From contig NC_088307.1 of NCBI RefSeq assembly GCF_032854445.1, positions 19,852,017-19,916,016 on the forward strand: DNA of 64,000 nt, read 5' to 3'. Below are positions 22,591-47,000 of the stretch, piece by piece. The stretch comes from Liolophura sinensis (Eukaryota; Mollusca; Polyplacophora; Chitonida; Chitonidae). The notes beneath the pieces are model-generated. The model worked only from the letters and a program-made list of their open reading frames with translations, was not told where the DNA came from and did not search any database. Made by a program: the position numbers and the translations under genes. Numbering within the stretch: position 1 is the first letter of the stretch; the number at the start of each line of letters is the position of its first letter.

Positions 22591-25500
22591 TAATAGTCTG
22601 GTGTCAACAGGGACAAGATGTATTGGAAACTCATAGAACAGAGGGACAGCCTGACATTTCGCACTACCTATTCACTATTGTGCTACATGGAAAGAGACAA
22701 CTTATACATTTTAGGGGTAACATGTTTCTAAAACATGGATCGTGGTATCAGCCCTTTGTGGAATGAAGCCTATATCAGGTATTGTGTTAGCCAGTATATT
22801 CTACAATTATTCACATTAATAGTGATTTAAGTCAGTGAGCTGAAGGGGCTGATCTTGATCAAAATATGACCAATGTTCCTGTAGTATATGACGTATAGTA
22901 TAAATGTCTTCTAGCATAGCCGTTCACTAATGTATGTATGCTTATTTTATTATATCGTATGTAAGTGTTTCAGCCATATGATGACGAGGGGTCATTTGGT
23001 GTGTGTACCGGTTTTCTTGTGGCTGGGCGAGTCCTTGCTGTCAAAAGTGCTGCTGCCACTGAAATATCGCGCCATGGACACCAGATATGACACCATACCC
23101 AGTCACATTGTACTGACACCTGGCCAACCAGTATTTTTTTTTCGTCACTTCAACCCTTGACTGATAAGGTCAGAGGTTCATATCTTCTCTGTCACTGCTT
23201 TGACTGCAGCTTCAAGTGAGGACATTTTTACACGTACATATTCTACTTACTTTGCCACACTCATCCGTCATACAAGTGAAAAACCCTTCAAAATGGTATA
23301 AAGCATAGATCAAATGAATATGTAACAGGGCCTAAAACAAAGACAGTTTGGCTCCCCTTACAGACTCCTAAAGTACAACATTTACCCTAATAAAGCCCAA
23401 ATTAGGGGGAAATGTGGAGGATACATTTAATTAGCCTGAATGCTTTTAAAAATTCCTTACAGTCATGTCAACTGAAAAACTTATATGCAGTTATACTGGC
23501 ACTACGGATGGTTGCGGGTTTCCCTGGGTTCTGGTTTCCTCCCACCATAATGCTGGCCTCCATTGTTTAAATGAAATATTTTTGAGTATGGCATAAAACT
23601 CCAATCAGATAAATAAATTTAAAAATATTTTAGCCAAATTTGCCTGCAAAAAGGATTCCAATATTAAAAAAGCTGTACTTGGGCCAGCTGTAAGTAGTTC
23701 TCCTGATCTCACATATACGTGTAACATTTACATTCTTAATTGGCCTTGGATGTTATAAAATGCATAAGTTTTGTGACATATAACATGCAGTGTTTGAAGA
23801 CAAGTGATTTGCCCAAATGCTCGGCCTGGCCATTGGAAATTCCATCCAAAATGGGTAGCAATGTTTTGGTCAACAAACCTACACTGATGCTTAATTGTGA
23901 TCGAGACTCTTGTTTGTTTTTTGTTTTTTTCCTTTTTTTTTTCAACATGTACCATTTTTAGCCTTGTGATTTTATGCAGATGACTTCAGTTTGTGATCAT
24001 TTTATAAATGTGGCTTGAACGTGTTTATATACTCACAATGCACATGGAGTCAAAATTAAATGTATACATATATACTTATGACTTACTACATTATCAGATT
24101 TAACTGTAACCATTAACCTCATGTACTAAACTGTTTAGTCAGATGTTAGTCATTTACTCACTTTACATATAAATGCTAATTGTAATGTTAATATATGATA
24201 TATTATATACTACTAAATATACTATATTATATAGTGTGTAATTTCAAAGTTTAGGTTATTTCAAGTGAAACATTTTGCTTGATTTTTTGTTCATTCATGC
24301 ACTTTATAGGCGCACTTAAAAATTTTTTTTTTTTTTGTGAAGTTTGAATAATTTCTTATCAGAACAGCTTAAGTACGTGTTGGCATCAAAGATATAATAT
24401 TGAGGCTTTTATGTTTCTTCTTAATGTGCAATGTTCTGTACCAAAGTTCAGGTGAAATACAGTTCAACGAATTGTCATAAACAGGTTTGGACACTGTTTA
24501 CATATTTAATACGTACTGTAATTCTTCAACCTTTTGGCATGTTTGCAAGGTGTTTATTTAAGCATATCTTGAAGGCATTATTTTGTGTACACTTATAAAA
24601 TTATACTTGTTGTGAAGCTCTGAAATTGGCCAATCCAACCAATGTAGATTTGTCTTCAAAATCAAATTAAAAGGGTGAAGGACCATTGAAAGTGTTTTTC
24701 TCTGACAATCATTTTAATGGGACCAAAATGTTTTTTTTTTATATATATTTTTTTTTTCAATGAATGTTGATGTTTCAAATGTGTTAATTATTTCTTCTTA
24801 AGTATGTCCGTGTAGATAGGCTAAAACAGACTTCATGTGTTGTAAACTCAAGTTTGCATGACATTAATATTGAAATAACAATTTGCCTTTTTTGGGGGGA
24901 TTTTGCTGCTCTAAAAGATGAACCGTAAAAGGTTTTTACTTTTCAAAATAATATAACAAAGTCCATTGAATGTGAGTATGATAGTGAAAAATTTTGCAGT
25001 TCACCCTCAATTTTCATATCATTGTGGTATATTGGCAATTTGTCTATATTCCTGTCATGCGTTTATCGTCCAAGAGCTCTTGCCCTATGTGGTCTCTGTC
25101 TCTGACAGCATTATATGTATGCATGCTTAAATTAATGATAAACATATATACGCATATTTATTTTTAAAAAACTGTTTATTTTTATCTTCAATTTCCCAAC
25201 TTTTACCAGCATACTCATCAGATGTACTTGCCAAATGCTGAATTTCACATCTTTTTAATTTATGTCGAAATGTTGCTGATTAAACATGTATACTCTGTTA
25301 TGTGGTTTGTACATGAGTATTTAAAGTAAAAGAAAGCTAATAATATGAAGTAAGGTTCATCATACAGACAACTGGAATCTATGTGTAAAAATACTTCCAT
25401 GTAGTTGTTTAGATTTTTTTAAGAGTGTTCAAAGGCATTGAAAGATTTGAATTCTATGGTGGGGGCTTTTGTAAGGCATGCTGATGGTATTTAAGAACTC

Positions 25501-28090
25501 CAACATCACATCACCTTTTTTCCTGATGTTCAACAGAAGGAAAGAATTTTGGGGGCCATTAATTATTTCAGAGCTCCTAAACTATGATAGTATGGTCCAT
25601 AAAGCCCACCTTAGAATTCAAAGGTTTAAACAGCTTTAACTCTCTTCACAAAAATCTTCAAAAAAATAAATGACATTATATTTATGCATAGTTTTAGATG
25701 TATGTCACCTTTGTAATGAAAGGTACATGTAGGCCTAATTACATGCCTTCTCAATTTCTGCATTATACATAGTGATATTTAGTTAAGTCACGCAAGAGTA
25801 TACATGTAGTGAACTGATAGTCATGTTTGTTTTGAAAATTCATGTTTGTCTGCCAATCTTCTGTTCATCAAACTCTACATTTTCTTTCATTGTTTTATTG
25901 ACGCATGTATTTATATCATAACTATTACCTTGCACTGCTATGTGAGACTTGATGTGCACAGCCATTAGGGGCAGACAGCGAGGAGAAAAATAAATGGAAA
26001 TGAAAAGATGGTCAAAATTTTACATGTGTGATGTATAGTTCAAGGAGTAGAAATTGTAATACTGATATGTGAGAAAGCAGATCAAACGTGGCCCGTAATT
26101 GACTTAAAATTTTACCCATGACAAAGTTGCACATTTTCCCTGATCCTCAGAGCTCTGTAGATCTTTAAGAAAGGTGATTTGGGTTTCTTGGGGAAGGTTG
26201 GGGGATGTCTTGTTGTAAAAATGTACCAGTAAGTTTCAGCACAAAATATTAATTCATGACATTTATCTCTGAAAATACTCTTTTCTTGCCAAAATATTGG
26301 GTCATTTGTGTACTCTACAGATTTTCATTGGAATGGTCAGCGAAGTATTGTTTTGATTTTACAGTGCTGTGACGTAGATTTGTGTGCGAATAGTCACATT
26401 GATACCCACTTCACGCTAATTGCTAACAGATAGGAGATTATGTTATTAGCTTTTGGCTATGGTAGAATTGGAGAGCACATGGGATTTATTACTATTGTGT
26501 TACTTATCTCTTCTTCATTTTTTTATTTTCAAACTAACATCTTCTACATTCTCATCCTATTAATGTACACTGCTTGAAGATGTACTTGAGGCGAAGACTT
26601 TCTTTTGGAGACCTGTGTTGTCCATTCATGCATGGAAAATATCATCAAAGTGAAGATGAAATATATTTTTATTGCAACTCGAAAGTAACCTGTGTCTGGA
26701 GTAACTAGAGAACTGGAATATTGAGCTGTTAATTGCAACAAGCCCATGAATATACTGTGTATAGATTGCCCTGTCAGTAAATCTGTCAAATTTGTGACAC
26801 TCTTATCCTTATCTTAACATGGGTCATTCATTTTAATGTAGTTTGGCTTGTTGAGTGCAAAACTACGAAGACTTTCTTCAGAATGCTTCATTAGCTTTTG
26901 CGATGATTTTTGTTTGTTATGCATGCGAGCATTTAATATTGGACTGAGTAGTTCTCCATTTAGCATGCGGCGTATACCACTGCAGAATTTTTCAAGCTTG
27001 TTTTCATGTCCCATTTAAATCACGCGATCATAACAAAGCCATACCTAAGAGCATGAAGAATGACAGAAAACTCAAATACATCATAACAATACTTGACAGC
27101 ATAATTGCATAGCTTTAGTTTAGTATGTGGACCGTCCATGTTGTATCGATCAAATCTAGTTTGAGAATTAGAAGGCATTTGAAGTACTGATTTTGAGAGT
27201 TTTTAATTCATCTCAGAATGATGTTTTAAGAGTTATTGTTAAAATAGGGTGATATCCTGAAAAATGCACCAAAAATAATACCATATTTTATGGCCTTTAT
27301 TTGTGTCTAAAATGCGCTTTGTTGGGGGGAGAATATTGAGGGCAAATACAGTATCTTAAATTGTAGACACAGACCTATAGTTGTACAAGCTATAGTGTAT
27401 TGGTTAGCCCAGTGACATATGAAACTGTGACATCTAGCCTTGAGTATAAATACGTTTAGTATTGGCCTTTCAGAGCTATTCAATCGATATATCTTTGTGT
27501 GTACCTTAAGGTAAAACACATTTAGGCCCTACATGTGTACATGTTCTATCACTGGGTATGGAAGGATAGCCTGCCTTCTTGTCCAAAGACAATCTGCATG
27601 TATAGATATATATATTAATTAATCTAACAAAGGAACTAGCTGGCCAAGGTGTCTGAGGTGAAGTGGTTTCCTCTGGGCTCTGATCGGTTTCCTGGCTGGT
27701 TTCCTTCTCTCATGTATTCACATGTGAAAGATTGTCTGGTGCACATACATGAATATGTACGTCATCATTTGGCGTGGAGCTTGGCTAAAATCATTCCTTC
27801 CAAAGAGTTTCATACACTTTTGCATGTGACGTCAAGTCTGCAAATTTATGGTGCTGGCAAGGTAGTGCTTTCATTGGGCTAAAAGTAGCAGGCATGGACG
27901 TTTCATAATACTCACCGAATGTATGCGGAGACTGTGTTAGACAGAAGGATGCACATACTCTAGCTGGGAGAGTGTTATAGCATTACTGATAACACAAAAT
28001 GTATATGTATTATAAAGTTAGTGAACAGATGACTTACGAACATGTTAGATGTCTAACAAAAACATTTCATGGTCCATTGGACATAGTGTA
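22591..28090. other. Gene-free AT-rich region downstream of CACFD1
   Basis: May contain a long CACFD1 3' UTR. I see a decayed SINE-C-like tract at 23160-23320, a SINE-A tail fragment at 23495-23625, and otherwise AT-rich sequence with no coding-like exon on either strand. Confidence 0.45.
23495..23625 (+). mobile_element. SINE-A, 3' part only
   Basis: Recognised by CTACGGATGGTTGCGGGTTT, CACCATAATGCTGGCC and an AATA tail. No target duplication is visible. Confidence 0.65.
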
Positions 28091-28119
28091 AGACTCCTGC
28101 AGAAACCATGAAATTCTTT

Positions 28120-28680
28120 GGTGAGAGATCCAACTTAGCTGCGAATGTAAGGCATTGTTATTTGATAAGCAGTTAGAGGTTGCTGGAAAATGTATAAACT
28201 AGGTTTAGTTCCATACACTTAATTACCTGCATATATTGCTACTAATAAAGTTTGTGGGAAGGGGCGTCCTGGCCGAGGTGGTTAGTGTGTCAGCGTTGTG
28301 CAATAACACAGGTATCTCTCACCAATGCCGTCGTTGTGTAAGTGAAATATTCTAGAGTACGACGTAAAACACCATTAAATGAATAAATATAAGTAAAGTT
28401 TGTGGGACAATGGATGTTTATTTACGGTTAGTTCACAGGTATATGAGGCATGTGTTGTAGAAACTTAATTGCCAGGTTAAAAGATCCAGCAATTGGCTTT
28501 GAATGCAAGGCATTGTTATTTGGTAAGCAATTTGAGGCTGCTTGAAAATGTTTAAACTAGGTTTAGTTTCAGACTCTTGGTTACCTGCAGATATTGATGT
28601 TGGTAAAGTTTGTGGGGCTGTGGATGTTTATTAACCGTTAGTTCACAAGTATATGAAGCATTGTATATTGTAGAAACATG
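28120..28680 (+). repeat. Local tandem duplication, one copy carrying a SINE-A
   Basis: Two diverged copies share AAGGCATTGTTATTTG, AAACTAGGTTTAGTT and TAAAGTTTGTGGG, then GATGTTTATT and GTTAGTTCACA. Copy 1 (about 28120-28460) contains the SINE-A at 28260-28393; copy 2 (about 28480-28680) does not. Confidence 0.65.
28260..28393 (+). mobile_element. SINE-A with internal deletion, 14-bp target duplication
   Basis: Head and tail are joined with most of the body missing. The perfect duplication TAAAGTTTGTGGGA is at 28246-28259 and 28394-28407, so the short form itself appears to have been inserted, or was deleted after insertion. Confidence 0.8.
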
Positions 28681-29379
28681 CCAAAAGCACATGTATTTCC
28701 TCTGTTATAGGGGTAACTTCTTGCAGTGTCAAATAAAACCAACAATTTTTTAGATAATTTGACATATAATATTGTCATTCATGTATATTGATCTAACAGG
28801 CATTGATCTGTTTAGGTATAGGGTAATTTAAAATATACCTGTATGTTCTTAAATTTGTTCTTGTTTTTCTTTTTTCTTTGGGCAAGGGGGAAAGTTACTG
28901 GGATCATTTATTTTTTAGTTTAAAATTATAAAATTGACTTTAGTCCTGTTAGTTTTTTTTAGCATAAAGTGTAAGTGTTGGGAAGACCATGACTTATCCA
29001 TTTAGTTTTTGTAGTGTTAATTGTAAATCCTGGACTTGGATCCATTCAGGATAACATTATTATAGTGTATTAAAGTGATGTTACAATTGATCAGTACTGC
29101 TGTGAGTTAACATGTCAGCATTTTATTGTGCACAGTTTTACTACACATACATGTACGTGTGCGCTGATTCTTGGCCAGTCACAGTGTTGAATAAACTGCC
29201 GTGTTATTTTTCAAAATCTCTGGTCATATTTGTGTTTCAAATAATGATGTAGGTGTTTAAATAATGCCACCTTATAAATCGTGATTGGCGAAGATTTCAT
29301 TTCAGGTCATTGTGAATTCAGTAGAATTTGATTTTTGTTTGATTCTTGCTTAACACACTCAAGACTTTTTCACTTAAAT

Positions 29380-29690
29380 AGTTAATGTCAGTCAGTTTTA
29401 TGGGTGGATGAAACAGGTGTTGCTGAGCAATTTAAATAACACGTATTGACCTTCGGAAAGCTACTGATCATTAAAGATAAACCCCACCATATTGGTGAAA
29501 GACAGCTTTGCCATCAGTGAAGGTTTGACTGCATGCTCAACGGCCATCAAATTCATTGTCACCAAGGCCCCGCAAAGGTTGTGAGCAGGGGAATATTACG
29601 AACAAATTCCCTGTCCAAGATTGGGTTTGAACCTGTACCTCATGTCCTAGTGACTGAAAGACAAGGCAGCACCTTATTTAACTACCGAGC
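29380..29690 (-). mobile_element. SINE-C, minus strand
   Basis: Read in reverse, the head (GGCTCGGTAGTTAAATAAGG) is followed by a B box in GTACAGGTTCAAACCCAATC and then GGACAGGGAATTTGTTCGTA. The far end carries the CCATAAAACTGAC body sequence. Confidence 0.7.
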
Positions 29691-29907
29691 CATAGCCCAC
29701 TCCTGACTGCAATTGATGAACCTCAATCTTCGGTGTTGTGTATCTGAAATGGAAGGCACCCAGGCCCATGGGACACTGTTCACCAGATGTGTAGAACAGA
29801 AATGATCCGATGCAGTATCATCAGTGTGCATATCTGAACAAATGAGGCACACTAGGCTTGGGTTCAATTCCACCTTTGAACAGGAAGATATTTTTTTGAA
29901 TCCCCAC

Positions 29908-30299
29908 TCTCACAGTTGGTGACTTTTGTAACAGTATTTATTTATTTTCTTAGGCTTGACAAGTGCTTGGTTCCTCCCTCCATAATGCTTGTCACCGTTG
30001 TATTAGTGAAATATTCATTAGTAAAGCACTGACCAAATAAATAAATTTATCTGACATGGTGTTTATGGTTCCTATTGCTCATGAAATAGAGTGTCTGATT
30101 CAGTCTCACAGTTGGTGACTTTTGTAACAGTATTTATTTATTTTCTTATGCTTGACAAGTGCTTGGTTCCTCCCTCCATAATGCTTGTCACCGTTGTATT
30201 AGTGAAATATTCATTAGTAAAGCACTGACCAAATAAATAAATTTATCTGACATGGTGTTTATGGTTCCTATTGCTCATGAAATAGAGTGTCTGATTCAG
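29908..30299. repeat. 196-bp perfect-register tandem duplication
   Basis: Units 29908-30103 and 30104-30299 differ at one base that I can see (AGGCTTG versus ATGCTTG). Each contains a SINE-A-like tail (CTCCATAATGCTTGTCACCG, AATAAATAAATTT). The event is recent, or an assembly artefact. Confidence 0.9.
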
Positions 30300-32270
30300 T
30301 CCATCACTTGACAAACCTGAAGTAATGCCAAATCAGCAGGAGCTGAATTTAAACCTTCAACCTCATGATCTCAATTGAGATTTAACACGTCTATGAAAAG
30401 AATAATCCCACTGCAACCATTTGTTACAATACAAAGCGTGCAGCAAAGAATTCAGAACAACAGCTTAGGGTAGAGTTAGACTTGTTTTATACAAAGGCAT
30501 ACATTTAGATTGTCAGCAACTTGCCATATTACATATGAAACAGTATGAACAAGACAAAGGAGTCGTGAAATTGACACATTTAAAAGCAAACATTAATGAC
30601 AAAAGACCTGAGTGTGAAGCATAATCTTTGAGAATAGTGGATTAGTAATATACAACAAATACAAGTGATGTGGTTGGAAATCAAAACTGACAGCTATTCT
30701 TTCAAAAAAATACAATCTACAGCAGGAACATATTTGTACTTTGTACTTTGATGATCACATTTCTGCAGAAAAGAACAGCAGGAATACAACTGCATGTTAA
30801 AGAATTCCATAAGTTAGCTATTATAAACTTAAAATTCAAGTCAAAAACATCATTTGTCAACTGAACATTACATTTACATATGTACATGTAGAAATGTATA
30901 AAGTATCCCGATCTGTATCACTTGTAAGGTGTTGTACTGGTAGAGGAATGGAACAGTATTAAGTACAGAATGACCTTATTAACAGTATCACAGGTATCCT
31001 ACATGTATCACATACATGAAAGTGTATCACACATATAAACATGGCAATGTACCACATGCATGACTGTATCACATAAATGTATATGTACCTGATCATGAAA
31101 CTGTACCAACACAAGATTAATTTTAAATTAAACATTGTGGGGACCACATACAAGAGAAAAAACAACAACTGAGTGGAGGTATCTTGCTTCGTAAACAACA
31201 CACATGCAGTGGCCTTGGTAATGAAGATAAAATGTAAGTCCTTCATTTTGGTGTGCTTCTCCAGCAACTGTCTGCAATTCATAAATAACATAAATAACAC
31301 AAATAACAAACTCTCAACTCACATGTCTTCAGCATTTACCTACAAGCACAATAAGCTACCAATACATTTTTCTATCAGCCAATTCTGAATCTATAAATTG
31401 TGGAATATTTAATACATTAAAGTGCCCACAGGCCTTTCCATATACCTACCAAAAATCAGTCAAGCAGAACCCAGAATACCAACTGCAGTAATACCAGGTG
31501 TTGCATTTTAAACATGTTCATATCAATGTAATACATGTATATGTCAATACAATAAAACAGTTATCTTAGTGCAATATATATTTACATATATATGCTTAAT
31601 TCCATTTACCTGTATACAAGCGTATAAAAAAATAAACCATCTTCATTCTTCAACTGGTTATGTACGATAAATTTTTACAAAAAGCATCTTTGGATGAAAT
31701 TTATCCCGGCAATAATTTTTTCCTTTATTACATGTACCTCGCACAAACCGACAGCTTTCTGATAATCATAACGTAGGCAAACAAAAAATTCTTATTGCAA
31801 AGAAAAGACTGGTTTCCCAATCCATGATTAATGGCTCACAGCAATTTCAAGAATACAGCTGTTTAAATGTACTTCATACTATTGCTTTTTGGTCATTTGA
31901 ATATTATAATGAGACGAATGTATAAATACCCCGTTCACATCATCCTTGTATAAACATGAGGAAAGTTTCAGGAATTATTCTACGTATAATATAACAATGT
32001 GTTCCCGACATAATATTGTGATATTAATGGCACGGCTGATTCCGTAACAAAAAAATAAATGCTTATAAATGTTTAAACAAAATAAAACTACTTTAGTCGT
32101 TGTAAGATATAAAATGGATGGAATACATGAAGTATCACAAAATACTAATGTTACATAAGTTTACAACGGCAACAAAATCACACCTATCACCATGATATCA
32201 TCATATAATAGATACCGTATCTCCATCCACATTTCTGTTGATATCTTGAAGGTATATCACTAGAAACATT
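30300..32270. other. Gene-free region between CACFD1 and ATAT1
   Basis: AT-rich sequence, with several TACATGTA-type motifs and nothing I can call. The 116-codon reverse frame at 30959-31309 has no domain character. Confidence 0.4.
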
Positions 32271-32707
32271 CAAATGCGTCGCTGCTGTTTTGTGTGGTGA
32301 TATTTGTGTTGATTGTACTGTCCATGCTCACAGTAACACCGAACACATCCCCGTGTCACCACAGTTGTGTGTAGTGATATTTGCGTTGACTGTACTGTCA
32401 TGCTGATATCCTGAAGGTATAACATCAAACACATCCCCATGTCACCACAGTTGTGTGTAGTGATATTTGTGTTGACTGTACTGTCTATCCTGATATCCTG
32501 AAGATATAACATCAAACACATCCCCCTGCGTCACCACAGTTTTGTGTGGTGATATTTGTGTTGACTGTACTGTCTTTGCTGATATCCTGAAGGCATAAAC
32601 CAAACACATCCACCTGTGTCACCACAGTTTTGTGTGGTGATATTTGTGTTGACTGTACTGTCTTTGCTGATATCCTGAAGGCATAACACCGAACACATCC
32701 CCCTGCA

Positions 32708-43695
<10,988 letters not shown>

Positions 43696-44063
43696 GGTAA
43701 AAATATTTTCTTTAACTAAATCAATAAATAAAGTTTTATGTTAAACTGTTACTGTCAAGTAGTTTGATTCGCCATGTTGTTGTATTTCTGCCAAGGAACG
43801 AGAATCCCGCACTAAATAGAAGTAAAATATATATAAATGGGTAAAAAAAAAATAGCGTGTTAATTTAATGTGGTGTAGAATTAATTTCTTTTAAAATTTG
43901 TAAGAGTGATATTTTATGTAGTTTCGTCCACTCAGATATTTTCCCATTTTTAACCCGCAGCAACAAAGATGGCCGCGTCCATGAAATGTCAAACTCTTTG
44001 AAATGTCAAATATTTTAATCGTGCAGTTTATGTTTTAAAATCCACGCGTACGAGTCTGCAAAT
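43696..44063. promoter_or_regulatory. Bidirectional ATAT1/GNL1 promoter region
   Basis: These 368 bp separate the divergent start codons. AAGATGGCCGC at 43966-43976 is close to the YY1 consensus and sits where a GNL1 start region would be expected. CGCCATGTTG at about 43772 is a YY1-like core on the ATAT1 strand. An A/T-rich ATATATAAAT lies at about 43829. If transcription starts near the YY1-like site, a six-codon upstream frame (43981-44001) would precede GNL1. Confidence 0.5.
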
Positions 44064-47000
44064 ATGCCACGAGGGAAGCCATTTAGTACTAAACAAAAAA
44101 AGAAGCAGCTCCAGGAAAGACGTGAGCGAAAACGCCAAGAGAATGGAGGTACATGTAGATGGGCTGATATTGGAGGCGAGATTTGGATTTTTTTTTTTTC
44201 TACAGGCCTCATACTCTTAGCAAACAGTTTCACGTGAACATGTATTCACCAGTAGTGGAAATTGAGTTGACGTTGCTGTCAGGTAGTGAAATGACGTCAA
44301 TTCGTTGAAGAACTAGCTTTTCACAATAACCGAAATTGAAGTTGACGTCAGCTGGTAGATCTCCAGTTCTACGTCAGTTCATTGAAGAATCTGTTTTTCA
44401 CAACGAACATCTGAGAAGCAGGTCACTCAACCAACAATTGCATCAACTGTTTCTTTACAACAATCTTTAATCTCTAACTTGCTAACACTAGCATTCAGCT
44501 AGGGCAAGGGAGTGATAATGAAAGATTTCAAAACTTGAGGATAACTGAAAATAACTAACACAGGGCAGACAACAAGATTGGGTGTTCATATTCAGACTGA
44601 GTGCTGATAAGTGTAGAATTGAATAGAGAAAAGGGGGCCTCCGTGGCTCAGTTGGTTAGCGGGTTAGCGCAGTGTAATGGCCCAGGAATCTCTCACCAAT
44701 GCGGTCGCTGTGAGTTCAAGTCCAGTTCATGCTGGCTTCCTCTCCGGCCATACATGGGAAGGCCTGTCAGCAGCCTGTGGATGGTCATGGGTTTCCCCCG
44801 GGCTCTGCCCGGTTTCCACCCACCATAATGCTGGCTGCCGTTGTATAAGTGAAATATTCTTGAGTACGGCATAAAACATCAATCAAATAAATAAATCAAA
44901 TAACAGAGAAAAGGTGAAGTTAGGAACATATCATTATAAGTGAAGTCTGTGCCATCTGGAAACTGGGTGTTCTGCTTCAAAATTCTGACTTTTATCTTTG
45001 CACTGGGGATACAATATTCATTTATTTATTTGTTTGGTATTTTACGCTGTACTGAAGACTACTTCGTTTATACAACAGTTACCAGCATTATGGTGGGAGG
45101 AAACTAGACAGAGCCTGCCATGACCATCCGTAGGTTGCTGATAGGGATGCAATATATGAGAGATAGGATTAGGAAGTGCCTTGATATTGTGTTCTAGGCT
45201 ATAATTGTGAATTGCACAGTTTGCATTGATATTTTAAACGTAATATAAATATTTGTGAAATAAAAGAAATGAAGTTACAGGTATGAGCTGGTGTAATTTG
45301 TCGGTCTCTGACGGATCTCTGACAGCACCTGACTAATGTTCATGTTCACTGAAAGACTACGATTCAAAGTACCTTAAATCAGCCTTAAATATCTTAATAT
45401 CATAATATGTAGACTTTAGCAATGAAGGACCAAGTGATAAATATTGTTTTCTCAGAAATTGGACGAATATTTCTTCCACTGCTTGAATTGTTGATACAGC
45501 AGGCCAACTGTATCATTTACAAGAAACTCCATCCACCCTGTTTCAATAGCCTAGCTGCAGATGCACGGCCAGGGTGTACCTGGTTCAGGTCGTAGCCTCC
45601 AAAGGGGTTGTGCTGGTGATTACAATAGATTCAACAAGATTCATGCTCATTTCTGAAACAAATGGAAATATATCTAATCACCACAGAGGCTGATCTAGAC
45701 ATTTGACTGTTGCTGGATTTTGTGCTTCAGTTTTGTAGTGGTGGCTTGTAAGATGAAAGGAGTGCTGACCTAGTTATTGTGGACGTCAGAGAAAGCACCT
45801 GTATTGGAACATGGCATTTCTATAATTTCACTATATTTTATGAAAGAAACCAGGGGAAGAAAAACACCCATTGTATGCGGGAAAGAGAAAGGCAAAAAAC
45901 TTAAATTCTTTGGTTGTAATAAATTCAGAATGATACAAACCTGGCCCTTAACACTATGTGAAATGTAACTAAATCATTGTAAACAGTCTCAAAATGATGT
46001 ATTATGCCATAGTTCTGTGTTATCATGTGTCACTTCATGGAGTGAATGGATAAAGGCTACGTCACAGCTTAGGCAGCGAAATCTGATAGCAATGTGTTTG
46101 ATTGGATAAAATTCTCAAGGTGCCTTGCTCAACTCACACCAGCCATTTGTGCAGTATTGTCATTTTGTTCTGCATGTAATCTCATGACAATAATAAAGTA
46201 TGGTACTTTTTAGAAAGCTTGATTATCCTGCTTACAATTGAAAAATGTTTTAGCCAGATACAAGTGAGGTCATCCTTAAAAATTTATTTATTTTATTGGT
46301 GATTTACACCATGTATCTACATATTTGACTTACATGACAGTGGCCAGCATTATGGTGAGAGGAAACCAGGGCCATCTGCAGGTTGCTGGAAGATCTTCCC
46401 TCTTATGACCAGAGAGAAGGCCAGTGTGAGCTGGACTTGAACTCTGAATAACTGCATTGTTAACTTTAAAACCCTGCAATTTCTAAAACATTGAGTAAAT
46501 TTTTTGATGTTGTGTTATTAAACCGTGTGAAAGTAATAAAGCTATTAGTCTCCAATTCATGAATTAGTCTGCAGTTGAGAGTATTTAAACATTTTTCTAA
46601 ATGACTTTTTTTTTTCTCGTTTTCTTCAGAACACTTTGGCTGTCAATCATCTGATGATGATGCTGATGTGGAATCAGAGGCGGGACCTGATATTAGAGTT
46701 GACAAACTCAACCACCAACCAGAGCTCTCGTTGGACCCAGCATATCTAGATCTCAATAGGTTAGTTTTGAGATATAATCACAATTTAGCATATGTGTACA
46801 TGTAATAAGTTTAAATACTTTAAATTGCACTTAAATGCTTAGGTAGTCTAATGGTTTTTGGTGGTCTGATGGCCTTTGATGGTCTAATGATGTTGGTGGT
46901 CTGATGGTCTTTGGTGGTCTGGTGGCCTTTGCTGGTCTAATGGGCTTTGGTGTCTAATGGTCTCTGGTGGTCTGATGGTCTTTGGTGGTCTAATGGCCTT

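Noticed and set aside
30959-31309. 116-residue minus-strand frame between CACFD1 and ATAT1
   Set aside because: AT-rich, Phe/Ile/Tyr-heavy translation typical of noncoding DNA.
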